From: Pseudomonadota bacterium
GTDB lineage: Bacteria; Pseudomonadota; Gammaproteobacteria; Acidiferrobacterales; Acidiferrobacteraceae
Direction of reading: 5' to 3'
DNA length: 8,881 bases
Assembly (NCBI GenBank): GCA_021795255.1
Contig: JAJYPQ010000136.1
Span: 1 to 8,881 of the forward strand
Below the pieces are notes generated by a model, which worked only from the letters and a program-made list of their open reading frames with translations, was not told the origin of the DNA and searched no databases. The position numbers and the translations under genes were made by a program. Position 1 is the stretch's first letter. Every line of letters begins with the position of its first letter. Below, one piece after another: positions 1 through 5,646 of this stretch.

Positions 1-198
1 CAGTCCATGGCCCGGAACGAACTGGGTGCGGTATCCGCACAAACGCCGCACCAAAATGATCGCGGCGAGCCCGATCCCACAGCCCAAATAAAACACCGCC
101 GCCAAAGCGAGTGGCGGGAGGTCTCCCAAAAGCATCTTACCAAGCGGCACGGTCGCGCCGAACAAGACCGCCGCGACCAGGGCCAGGCCGACACCCAT
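1..198 (-). CDS. EamA/DMT-family transporter, N-terminal fragment
   Basis: The minus strand reads an open frame of 66 codons from ATG at 198 to the window edge, so only the N-terminus is present. It starts MGVGLALVAAVLFGATVPLG and continues with a second hydrophobic stretch (about residues 29-50) followed by basic RR. This is the usual start of EamA (drug/metabolite transporter) proteins: a first helix with an LFGAT-PLGK motif and a second helix ending in positive residues. These are ten-helix inner-membrane exporters; the substrate cannot be told. The ATG lies 4 nt after the stop of the upstream YIP1 gene and has no good Shine-Dalgarno sequence, so translational coupling in one operon is likely. 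The frame stays open upstream of the ATG, but the conserved first helix begins right at this Met. Confidence 0.8.
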   Translation of the reverse strand, partial: MGVGLALVAAVLFGATVPLGKMLLGDLPPLALAAVFYLGCGIGLAAIILVRRLCGYRTQFVPGHGL

Positions 199-202
199 AG
201 CG

Positions 203-835
203 TTAGACGCGGGCAGAACGGGCGACCGGCTTATTGCTAGCGGGCCGCCCTGGGTGGGGGAGGCCCTGAGTCAATCCATGGCGCAGCGCGTAGTGTTCGG
301 CGTGGTTCAGAAACACCATCAAAGCGAGCCCAAGGACTGTAAACACGATGGTGGCCTTGATCCGATTGATTCCGTGCACATAGACGCTGGCAATGATCAA
401 GAGAGCAAACCACCAAACGAAGCCCAGCAAGGCGAAATAAGGGACAAAACCGATGACCGTGGTCACAGGCGAGATCGCATAACTGTAAGCAAAGGTGCGG
501 TATGAGGTCTCGTAAGTCTGAGACGACCCCATGAGTCTCCAGAACACAAAAAAGATGGTGGTCAGAACGAATCCGGACAGGGTCAAGGCCAGCGGCGCCA
601 GGGCCAAGGCGTGGCCCGCGAAGGCCAGCGCTTTCTGCGGGCCCATCAAAACGCCCTCAAACAGCGACAGCAAAAGCATGTCGAAAAGACCGACCACCAG
701 CAGAAACACAAACGGAGTACGAAAACCACCCGATTTGGGCATGGTCTGGAAAAAGAAAACGGGCCTCAGAATGACGGTTAAAACCGTATTCCAAATAACC
801 CTTAATACCCCCACGATCGTGTCTCCGGCCCGCAT
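203..835 (-). CDS. YIP1-family integral membrane protein
   Basis: A 210-residue protein with about five hydrophobic helices (roughly residues 42-60, 70-90, 92-113, 127-150 and 155-175). The N-terminus has an amphipathic stretch with VILRPVFFFQTMPKSGG, and the middle has ETSYRTFAYSYAISP. Both are typical of the Yip1 domain (a proline-containing entry segment with MP-GG, then S-YRTFAY before the third helix). Bacterial members are inner-membrane proteins of mostly unknown function. The frame is open upstream to 1021, but that extension is Arg/Pro-rich and not membrane-like. ATG at 835 follows a GGGGGATAG stretch about 7 nt upstream, so I take it as the start. The C-terminal tail (about residues 190-210) is polar and basic. 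The gene is followed after 4 nt by the transporter. Confidence 0.85.
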   Translation of the reverse strand: MRAGDTIVGVLRVIWNTVLTVILRPVFFFQTMPKSGGFRTPFVFLLVVGLFDMLLLSLFEGVLMGPQKALAFAGHALALAPLALTLSGFVLTTIFFVFWRLMGSSQTYETSYRTFAYSYAISPVTTVIGFVPYFALLGFVWWFALLIIASVYVHGINRIKATIVFTVLGLALMVFLNHAEHYALRHGLTQGLPHPGRPASNKPVARSARV

Positions 836-905
836 ACGACTATCCCCCGTCGGTTCCGGGGCAAGCATACCAGCGCCTGCTAAGGGACGGCTAGGGCTAT
901 GTCCG

Positions 906-1409
906 TTATGGGAAGGGGAAGGGATTCGTCGACGCGGGTGCCCCCGGTGTCCCGGTAGGCGCCGGAGGGACTCCCATACTTCCCTGCGCCGAACTATTAT
1001 TGTTGTCGCTGATAGCGCCACGGGACGAGGCCGGCGGGGTAGTTACCCCCGCCCCTCCAGAGACCCCACTAAGCCCGTTTAAAAGGCTAAGGTCCGCGCT
1101 GACCAATTGGCTTTCCTCGGCCAGGAGTTGCCGCAGTTGCACGGTTGTGGTCGCCGACTCCAACTCGCCGACCACCGCATTTTGCGTCTCCAGGTTGGCC
1201 CGGAGCTCGGCAAAGGCTTGGGCGGTAGCGAACTGGCCGCTTAACCCAGGCGAGGACGCCGCCAGAACCTGCGGCGCGCCAAGCACGGCTGCCCACAGTG
1301 CGGCTCGAGCAACTACGAACCGAACCGCCCAGCAAGGCTTCTTTACCCTAGCTACCGCTGCCGCTACCAGAGCCGCCGCCCGCGCCGGCCCCAGAGCCGC
1401 CCGATCCAC
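906..1409 (-). CDS. Secreted or anchored coiled-coil protein of unknown function, start uncertain
   Basis: I do not recognise the family. The reliable part begins with basic VKKP, then a hydrophobic run ending VLGAPQVLAASSP, which looks like a signal peptide with an A-x-A cleavage site. Next comes a Leu/Glu/Gln-rich segment (ELRANLETQNAVVGELESA, then QLRQLLAEESQLVSADLSLL) that should form a helical coiled coil. The Gly/Pro/Ser-rich tail ends NPFPFP. The oddity is the start: the VKK valine is GTA (1344-1346), which is not a normal start codon, and it comes just after the stop of the upstream lipoprotein gene. In-frame GTG codons lie at 1409, 1415 and 1424 inside the Gly/Ser repeat; I use 1409. 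The next in-frame GTG, at 1286, would remove most of the signal peptide. A frameshift or base error is an alternative. It probably shares an operon with its neighbours. Confidence 0.55.
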   Translation of the reverse strand: MDRAALGPARAAALVAAAVARVKKPCWAVRFVVARAALWAAVLGAPQVLAASSPGLSGQFATAQAFAELRANLETQNAVVGELESATTTVQLRQLLAEESQLVSADLSLLNGLSGVSGGAGVTTPPASSRGAISDNNNSSAQGSMGVPPAPTGTPGAPASTNPFPFP

Positions 1410-1644
1410 TACCACCCATTCCACCGCCGCCCGAACTACTACTGCCACCCGCGGTGCCGGTTCCGCTACCCGAGCCGCCCGCACCGGTGCCGGACCCCGA
1501 ACCGCCACCTGCAGTGCCCGAAGAAGAACTGGTGTTGCCGGAGCCCGCGCTCGAACCGCTATTTCCACTCCCGCTATGGTGGCATGCCGTTAACATGGTC
1601 ATCAAAAGCAAGGAACTACCTATTGCTACGAATTGTTTCCTCAT
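1348..1644 (-). CDS. Gly/Ser-repeat lipoprotein
   Basis: A 98-residue exported lipoprotein. The N-terminus is MRKQFVAIGSSLLLM followed by TMLTAC, a signal peptide with a lipobox (L-T-A-C) whose Cys (about residue 21) would be lipidated. After HHSGSG the mature part is almost entirely Gly and Ser with some Ala and Thr, ending GSGSGS. ATG at 1644 is chosen over GTG at 1650 because AAGGAG lies 5 nt before the ATG and runs into the GTG. With no folded domain visible, the mature chain may be a flexible tether or spacer; no function is known. The third positions are G/C-rich, so other frames across the repeat are also open, which makes frame assignment here risky. The next gene begins at or inside its 3' end. 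Confidence 0.75.
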   Translation of the reverse strand: MRKQFVAIGSSLLLMTMLTACHHSGSGNSGSSAGSGNTSSSSGTAGGGSGSGTGAGGSGSGTGTAGGSSSSGGGGMGGSGSGGSGAGAGGGSGSGSGS

Positions 1645-1707
1645 GCGCACTCCTTGTAAATTGGTTTAAGAAGAGAGGGTCACGATACCAAGATATTTAA
1701 GAGGTCG

Positions 1708-1720
1708 CATAAGACTTATG
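1708..1720. repeat. Small perfect palindrome upstream of the lipoprotein gene
   Basis: CATAAG and CTTATG flank a single A, a perfect 13-bp dyad. It sits about 65-75 nt upstream of the lipoprotein start and about 30 nt after the leuA stop. It could be an operator or part of a leuA 3' hairpin, but there is no U-tract after it. No convincing promoter was found in 1651-1749. Confidence 0.3.
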
Positions 1721-1749
1721 GCAGACTGCGCATAGCTCAACCATCAAGG

Positions 1750-3438
1750 CTAGGCGCTCCGAACCCACTCAGAATCGCTCGCTCGACCCCGGCAAAACGC
1801 CTCGAAAGCCCGTACCAAGGCAATCAAAGACGCGGTCACGATACTGCTGTGGATCCCGACCCCAAACACCGGAGGCCCACCCGCCCAGGGCTCGAGTTCT
1901 ATGACCGCCAAGGCCTTCGTCGCCGAGCCTTGCCCGAGAGAGCGCTCCTCGTAATGGCGCAAGCGAACAGGGACCGGTAGGGCATGGACCCCGGCATCGA
2001 GTGGACCATTGCCGCAACCCTCGTAGCACACGGCCTGCCCAGCGCTTTCGAGATGCAGACGAACCCTATGCTGCAAGGAGTCCTGATCTTGGCTCAATTC
2101 ATGACCTCGATACCTTATGTCCCCTCGGTCTCGTAGATACTCGTCGTGAAAAGTGGCCCCAATTTTCTCAGGCGTCATCTCCGTGCCCGTACTATCGGTC
2201 CAGGCCTGAATCACGCGACTAAAGGCAATGAGCAAAGCGCGGGGAAGGACTATCCCATGGTAGGTCTCGAGGACATAAGCGATCCCACCTTTGCCCGACT
2301 GGCTGTTCACCCGAATCACCGCTTCGTAGTTTCGCCCGACGCATTGAGGATCGAGTGGAAGATAGGGCACGTTCCAAAACGCCCCGTCCTTTTGCGCGGC
2401 CAATCCCTTTTTTATCGCGTCCTGATGGGACCCGGCAAAGGCCGTGTAAACGAGCGTGCCCACGTAGGGGTGGCGCGGGCTTATCGGCAAGCGCGTGCAC
2501 TCCGCCGCCGTGCGCGCCACATCATCCAGGCACGAAAAGTCCAACTGCGGAGAAATACCCTGCGTATAAAGATTTAAGGCAAGCGTCACCAGATCCACGT
2601 TTCCGGTCCGTTCGCCGTTACCCAACAAACAACCCTCGACGCGTTCAGCACCGGCCATAAGAGCCAGCTCCGCCGCCGCCACCGCCGTTCCTCTATCGTT
2701 ATGGGGATGAATACTGAGGGTGATTGCACGACGTCTAGCAAGATGCCTGTGCATCCATTCCACTTGATCGGCGAAAACGTTGGGCGTCGACATCTCCACG
2801 GTCGCCGGCAAATTGATGATTACCTTATCACCCTTGACCGGGTCCCAGGCATCGACCACGGCATCGCACACCGCGCGCGAAAAATCCAATTCCGCTCCGC
2901 TAAAGGCCTCGGGGCTATACTGCAAAACCCACTGTGTCTCGGGCTGCGCCGAAGTGAGCTCTTTTACATAAAGCACACTCTCTTGCGCCATAGCAAGAAC
3001 CGCTGCCTTATCCTTGCCAAAGACGACATCCCGAAATACCGGGGAAATGGCATTGTAGACGTGCACGATGGCGCGCGGTGCGCCGCGAAGCGCCGCAATC
3101 GTAGTCGCGATGAGATCTTTCCGGGCCGGCGTCAAGACCCCTATCGTTACGTCCGGTGGCACGCGCCGCTCTTCGATAAGTCCGCGCACGAAATCGAAGT
3201 CCGTTTGCGATGCGGACGGAAAGCCTACCTCAATCTCCTTAAACCCGATACCGCAAAGCAAAGAAAACATCTCACGCTTGCGCTTCACGCCCATGGGCTC
3301 AAAAAGCGCCTGGTTGCCATCACGCAAATCCGTGCTTAGCCAAATGGGCGGGGCTTGCAAAACATGGGACGGCCACGTGCGGTCGGGAAGGTCTACGGCC
3401 GGGAACGGTCGGTATTTATAGTGCGGCTCTTTGAGCAT
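1750..3438 (-). CDS. leuA: 2-isopropylmalate synthase
   Basis: LeuA condenses acetyl-CoA with 2-oxoisovalerate to 2-isopropylmalate, the committed step of leucine synthesis, in the cytoplasm. The 562 residues match the usual length of the long LeuA subfamily. The N-terminus has KYRPFPAVDLPDRTWPS. The catalytic TIM barrel has STDLRDGNQAL (residues 35-45, metal-binding D40), HPHNDRG (244-250, metal-ligand histidines H244 and H246) and GNGERTGN (273-280). GSHQDAIKKG (336-345) and SGKGG (381-385) follow. The C-terminal regulatory domain, which binds leucine for feedback inhibition, spans about 440-562 with GCGNGPLDA at 475-483. ATG at 3438 has GGAG 8 nt upstream and gives the family's normal N-terminus; the same frame stays open far upstream through the leader but is not LeuA-like. 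Regulation appears to be by a leucine leader. Confidence 0.97.
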   Translation of the reverse strand: MLKEPHYKYRPFPAVDLPDRTWPSHVLQAPPIWLSTDLRDGNQALFEPMGVKRKREMFSLLCGIGFKEIEVGFPSASQTDFDFVRGLIEERRVPPDVTIGVLTPARKDLIATTIAALRGAPRAIVHVYNAISPVFRDVVFGKDKAAVLAMAQESVLYVKELTSAQPETQWVLQYSPEAFSGAELDFSRAVCDAVVDAWDPVKGDKVIINLPATVEMSTPNVFADQVEWMHRHLARRRAITLSIHPHNDRGTAVAAAELALMAGAERVEGCLLGNGERTGNVDLVTLALNLYTQGISPQLDFSCLDDVARTAAECTRLPISPRHPYVGTLVYTAFAGSHQDAIKKGLAAQKDGAFWNVPYLPLDPQCVGRNYEAVIRVNSQSGKGGIAYVLETYHGIVLPRALLIAFSRVIQAWTDSTGTEMTPEKIGATFHDEYLRDRGDIRYRGHELSQDQDSLQHRVRLHLESAGQAVCYEGCGNGPLDAGVHALPVPVRLRHYEERSLGQGSATKALAVIELEPWAGGPPVFGVGIHSSIVTASLIALVRAFEAFCRGRASDSEWVRSA

Positions 3439-3470
3439 ATGCGCGTCTCCGAAAGGCAATTTCGAAATGA

Positions 3471-3482
3471 CCACGGCCGTGG
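3471..3482. repeat. 12-bp palindrome in the leuA leader
   Basis: CCACGGCCGTGG is a perfect 12-bp palindrome 33-44 nt upstream of the leuA ATG. In the mRNA it could form a compact hairpin near the ribosome binding site or pair between transcripts. No role is proven. Confidence 0.35.
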
Positions 3483-3493
3483 CTTCGGCCATT

Positions 3494-3525
3494 CTGTTGG
3501 GCAACCACTGTTCGCGGCCCAACAG
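3494..3525 (-). promoter_or_regulatory. Perfect 9-bp hairpin in the leuA leader
   Basis: CTGTTGGGC (3494-3502) and GCCCAACAG (3517-3525) are perfect complements with a 14-nt loop. It lies in the leuA mRNA leader between the U-tract and the start codon. No U-run follows on the minus strand, so it is not an intrinsic terminator. It may stabilise the mRNA or take part in leader folding. Confidence 0.5.
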
Positions 3526-3604
3526 GCGCATCGCAGTCGCAACAAACGCTCGGAGCGGAAGATCCGCACGGCACACCTCAATAATGTCTGTAACACGAGA
3601 AACG

Positions 3605-3656
3605 AAAAAAAGAAAACGCGAACGACTAAAGCGCGGGCAGCCTTGGCAGTCGCCCG
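3605..3656 (-). terminator. Candidate leucine attenuator: hairpin plus U-tract
   Basis: On the minus strand CGGGCGACT (3656-3648) can pair with AGTCGTTCG (3627-3619): nine pairs, two of them G-U. Two bases later comes TTTTCTTTTTTT (3616-3605). This is intrinsic-terminator geometry inside the leuA leader, about 170 nt before the start codon. A competing stem, CGGGC (3656-3652) with GCCCG (3638-3634), uses the same 5' arm, and a short CGCG/CGCG stem (3635-3632 with 3620-3617) is also possible. Mutually exclusive folds are what attenuation needs. A ribosome held at the middle Leu codons of the leader ORF would cover the 5' arm and block the terminator. The loop is long (20 nt), so strength is uncertain. 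Confidence 0.6.
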
Positions 3657-3694
3657 TGAAGGGGAAGAACGAATAACGATGATGTGTGGTGCAT
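3626..3694 (-). CDS. leuL: Leucine-rich leader peptide of leuA
   Basis: A 22-codon ORF, ATG at 3694 to TAG at 3628-3626, too short for ordinary gene calling. It starts MHHTSSLFVLPL and ends RLPRLPAL. Six of 22 residues are Leu (positions 7, 10, 12, 16, 19, 22; codons TTA, CTT, CTT, CTG, CTG, CTT), far above chance for a random frame. It lies between the candidate leuA promoter and a hairpin with a U-tract, and its last codons overlap that hairpin. In enteric bacteria the leu operon is controlled by ribosome stalling on such a peptide; the same logic is inferred here. No Shine-Dalgarno is clear. With the promoter proposed here the ATG would fall at about +1, making it leaderless. The peptide has no expected function beyond its translation. 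Confidence 0.62.
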   Translation of the reverse strand: MHHTSSLFVLPLHGRLPRLPAL

Positions 3695-3699
3695 GCCGC

Positions 3700-3715
3700 C
3701 ATCATTACCATGATG
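3700..3715. promoter_or_regulatory. Dyad over the leuA -10 region
   Basis: CATCAT and ATGATG flank TACC (6-bp arms, 4-bp spacer), covering the proposed -10 box and spacer. Its position suits a repressor operator; the protein is unknown. Confidence 0.35.
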
Positions 3716-3729
3716 CCCGACTTTGTCAA
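3701..3729 (-). promoter_or_regulatory. Candidate leuA promoter
   Basis: The minus strand has a consensus -35 TTGACA (3729-3724), a 17-nt spacer and AATGAT (3706-3701), a 4/6 match to the -10 box. The predicted start of transcription is near 3694, the first base of the leader ORF. The -10 is imperfect; spacing of 16 gives TAATGA preceded by TGG. Confidence 0.5.
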
Positions 3730-3736
3730 GAGCCGT

Positions 3737-3762
3737 TGCGCACAGCAGCAATTCTCAATGTG
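3737..3762. repeat. Inverted repeat copy 1, next to the leuA -35 box
   Basis: TGCGCACAGC, then AGC, then AATTCTCAATGTG. Without the extra AGC this is the exact reverse complement of 3959-3981. It ends 7 bp upstream of the leuA -35 box. Confidence 0.6.
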
Positions 3763-4260
3763 AAGCGATGGAGCTCGGAACACCGGGTAAGGGCGTAAGA
3801 ATAGCGGTATCTGGGCGCACCTTCGCCGGGCATCGGGCAAAAGCGGACCAAGAGTGCACGGTATCCGCTTGGGGTTTGCGGCCTAAACGGGGGGTGGCGA
3901 TCCTGGCGGCTGCGTCCGGCAGTTTGGCTGACATCGATCCCGTTGGCTGCACGGTTGCCACATTGAGAATTGCTGTGCGCACAGGATGCTTACCCATCAT
4001 CCCACTGCTCGGACAGCGCTGGCCCAAGTCTGGCCCCCGAAACCATTACTTTCGGCCTCCTCGCCGGGCAGATTCGCTAACAGAACACCTGAGATCACTC
4101 CGCGTTTCGACAAGCGCAAGACGGGCACATCGGACAGACACGATGGCGAAATCGAAGGGACCATTAGCGATTTTTTGTGGGGTTTTTGTGTGCCATTCTG
4201 GCGCTATTTTTGCGCCTTGGGACCGAAATGACGCTTGCGTATAGGGGCTCAATTCGGGGC
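3763..4260. other. Intergenic region with no supported gene
   Basis: About 500 bp between the leuA control region and the minus-strand terminator. Open frames exist on both strands, but their translations are low-information, lack recognisable domains and have no good ribosome binding sites. It contains the second copy of the inverted repeat. Confidence 0.6.
3959..3981. repeat. Inverted repeat copy 2
   Basis: CACATTGAGAATT then GCTGTGCGCA: the 23-bp reverse complement of copy 1 apart from a 3-bp AGC difference. The 196 bp between the copies has no recognisable gene. It may be a regulator site, the end of a small non-autonomous element, or an inverted duplication of leuA upstream DNA. Confidence 0.6.
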
Positions 4261-4307
4261 TTAAAAACAAAACCCGTGGAATGCGCTGATTCTTCGCTCT
4301 CCACGGG
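4261..4307 (-). terminator. Intrinsic terminator of the micro-ORF transcript
   Basis: CCCGTGGA (4273-4280) and TCCACGGG (4300-4307) form a perfect 8-bp stem that can extend inward with GCG/CGC. On the minus strand the 3' arm is followed by TTTTGTTTTTA. This is a classic rho-independent terminator, and it lies 15 nt after the stop of the second micro-ORF, which supports a real minus-strand transcript here. Confidence 0.85.
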
Positions 4308-4322
4308 CCGAAATCCACCCCT

Positions 4323-4433
4323 TTAGTCGCCGATGCTTCTTCCCTTAAGGCGCTTCATATAGTCCGTCCTGACGATTTGGACTACTTCCCCTCCGCTCAA
4401 GTCAGGGTTTCTTAATTTCCTCCTAGTCCGCAT
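4323..4433 (-). CDS. 36-codon basic micro-ORF
   Basis: Unrecognised. ATG at 4433 lies inside the end of the preceding micro-ORF (overlap of 11 nt, different frame); the stop TAA is at 4325-4323. It starts MRTRRKLRNPDLSGG and ends RTDYMKRLKGRSIGD, giving a basic, soluble small protein. A strong AGGAGG (4424-4419) lies inside the frame, 18 nt before an in-frame TTG at 4400. A 25-residue form starting at that TTG (SGGEVVQIV onward) is possible, though the spacing is long. The overlap suggests translational coupling with the membrane peptide upstream, and the terminator just downstream closes the transcript. Function unknown. Confidence 0.45.
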   Translation of the reverse strand: MRTRRKLRNPDLSGGEVVQIVRTDYMKRLKGRSIGD

Positions 4434-4494
4434 ACCAAATTGCCACCGCCATGACCCATCCTGCTACAGCAATCTCTACCAGTGCAAACGGCAT
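4423..4494 (-). CDS. 23-codon single-helix membrane peptide
   Basis: Unrecognised. ATG at 4494 to TAG at 4425-4423. It reads MPFALVEIAVAGWVMA then VAIWYAD, almost entirely one hydrophobic helix with an acidic C-terminus. GAGGAGAG lies 8-10 nt upstream of this ATG; a longer form from ATG at 4512 would add MRRVNL but has no spaced ribosome binding site. Small single-helix proteins of this size often accompany transporters or respiratory complexes, but no such partner gene is in the window, so this is only an analogy. Its 3' end overlaps the start of the next micro-ORF, and a terminator follows both, which together argue for a real two-gene unit. Confidence 0.5.
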   Translation of the reverse strand: MPFALVEIAVAGWVMAVAIWYAD

Positions 4495-5362
4495 AAGATT
4501 TACTCTCCTCATCCTAGTCATGAGAACGATTCCGAAAAAAGTCCGGAACGTCTCGCTCACAACTGAACCGCTCCTTGGCTCCTAGCTGTTCGTTTTTTCG
4601 CGCCTTGCCCTCTAAGTTAGAAGACTCTGACAAGGCACTCCGAATCGTATTTTTATCTGACTCAGTGTATCTAGCTCATGCGAAGAAAGTCTATGGATTT
4701 TTGGTCTTACGGAAGCCACTTTCAATCTATATTTCCACCTCATTCGTTTGTAATTATTATCTAATATAATGCTAGTATGAATAACAGGCCGGAAGATGCC
4801 GGGGCAGGCTCAAAAACATAAGCGTCTTTTAGAGGTAGGGGGTACGTCGGGTCTTGGGCCTCCGTCGATCTAGGGCTCGCTGAAGGAGAAATAGGCCCAC
4901 GCCTCTACGGAGACGCCCATCCCAGTCTGTGTAATCGCGGCTGCGAAACTGAGGTGACCGGGGTGGTCAGTGGCACCTGAAACTGTGCCCTTTGCGGCAC
5001 GAGAAAATGTCTCCGTTATTCCCCCGTTGTCATGACCTTGTCGGACTTGGTCTTGGGCGTCTTATCGACCAGCCTGGGTCTACAGTTTGTCTTTCAGTCG
5101 ATAGCTTTTCCTTTGATGTTGAGTGTGGCGGAAGGGGCACAAGAGTCGGTCGAGGATGGTGGTCGCAACACCACTTTGGCCCTTGAAATCGGTCTCTCTA
5201 GCGCTGGCCCCGAGATCAAGCCGTCATTAAGTGCAAGGCCTCGGGCGACCAGGGAGCGAAGGCAAGGCAGGCCTGCTTCTCATTCTGGTAGGGTCACGAA
5301 TGTAAAGGGCGTCGACGCCGGGTAACAACCTTCAATAGGGCATTTGACCTGCCCAGTCATGT
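4495..5362. other. Long non-coding and decayed region with an AT-rich core
   Basis: No gene is supported here. 4495-4620 would be the 5' leader of the micro-ORF transcript. 4630-4790 is markedly AT-rich compared with the rest of the window, which suggests foreign or relic DNA. 4800-5330 returns to high GC; frames such as ATG at 5032 (97 codons) lack a ribosome binding site and any domain, and turn into low-quality Arg-rich sequence. 4940-5010 holds repeated GAAACTG, GGTGACC and GGTCA motifs like those at insertion-sequence ends, but no transposase is readable. Confidence 0.5.
4765..4770 (+). promoter_or_regulatory. Consensus -10 box in the AT-rich core
   Basis: A perfect TATAAT on the plus strand with only a weak -35 (TTCGTT at 16-bp spacing). 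It is followed after 6 bp by ATG (4777) of a 14-codon ORF (MNNRPEDAGAGSKT). It could start a short RNA or a leaderless peptide, or be chance in AT-rich DNA. Confidence 0.25.
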
Positions 5363-5384
5363 GTATTACCCTGACAAGTAATAC
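5363..5384. promoter_or_regulatory. Operator-like inverted repeat upstream of vapBC
   Basis: GTATTAC (5363-5369) and GTAATAC (5378-5384) are perfect inverted 7-bp arms around an 8-bp spacer, 21 bp before vapB. TTGACC (5344-5349) is a possible -35 just upstream. Antitoxins of this type usually repress their own operon by binding such a dyad over the promoter. Confidence 0.6.
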
Positions 5385-5404
5385 TCTGTTGTGAGGGGGT
5401 CGTC

Positions 5405-5632
5405 ATGCGTATTACCAGCAAAGGCCAGGTCACTATCCCCGTCGACATCCGGCTTAAGGCCGGTCTTCTGCCCAACACCGAAGTGGAGTTCGTGGTACAG
5501 GGTCGGACCGTCATTGTTAGAAAGGCCGAGAAGGCCCCGCGTCGCGGGCGAGAGCTGCTTACGATCATGCGCGGCAAGGCGACCACACGTCTTAGCACCG
5601 ACGAAATCATGGCCTTGACTCGGGACGCCTGA
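5405..5632 (+). CDS. vapB: AbrB-type antitoxin of a VapBC pair
   Basis: A 75-residue antitoxin that neutralises the downstream VapC and, with it, represses the operon. Residues 1-45 are a SpoVT/AbrB (MazE-like) swapped-hairpin DNA-binding fold, seen from MRITSKGQVTIPVDIR near the N-terminus and the VEFVVQGRTVIVRK strand pair. The C-terminal half (GRELLTIMRGKATTRLSTDEIMALTRD) is the usual flexible toxin-wrapping segment. ATG at 5405 follows GAGGGGG at 8-9 nt. The stop is 14 nt before vapC. Length and order (antitoxin first) are standard. The inverted repeat upstream is its likely operator. Confidence 0.93.
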   Translation: MRITSKGQVTIPVDIRLKAGLLPNTEVEFVVQGRTVIVRKAEKAPRRGRELLTIMRGKATTRLSTDEIMALTRDA

Positions 5633-5646
5633 GGGCGAATCCGCTC

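Noticed and set aside
7..240. Plus-strand frame of 77 codons at the left edge
   Set aside because: Antisense shadow of the EamA transporter start; Arg/Gln-rich with no domain.
1000..1669. Plus-strand Pro/Ala/Thr-rich frames
   Set aside because: They are antisense to the Gly/Ser repeat and its neighbour; G/C third positions keep all frames open there.
3439..3840. N-terminal extension of leuA by up to 134 residues in the open frame
   Set aside because: ATG at 3438 has a good ribosome binding site and gives the family's normal N-terminus; the extension is leader RNA with hairpins.
3755..4027. 90-codon minus-strand frame upstream of leuA
   Set aside because: No domain, no ribosome binding site, and it spans the inverted repeats.
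4575..4769. 64-codon plus-strand frame in AT-rich DNA
   Set aside because: TTG start without a ribosome binding site; the sequence looks random.
4800..5000. Structured RNA gene (tmRNA, SRP, RNase P or 6S RNA)
   Set aside because: None of their signature sequences were found; only weak complementary stretches such as CTCCGT and ACGGAG.
5032..5325. 97-codon plus-strand frame beginning MTLSDLVLGVL
   Set aside because: A hydrophobic start looks tempting, but there is no ribosome binding site, no known family, and the second half is Arg-rich low-quality sequence.
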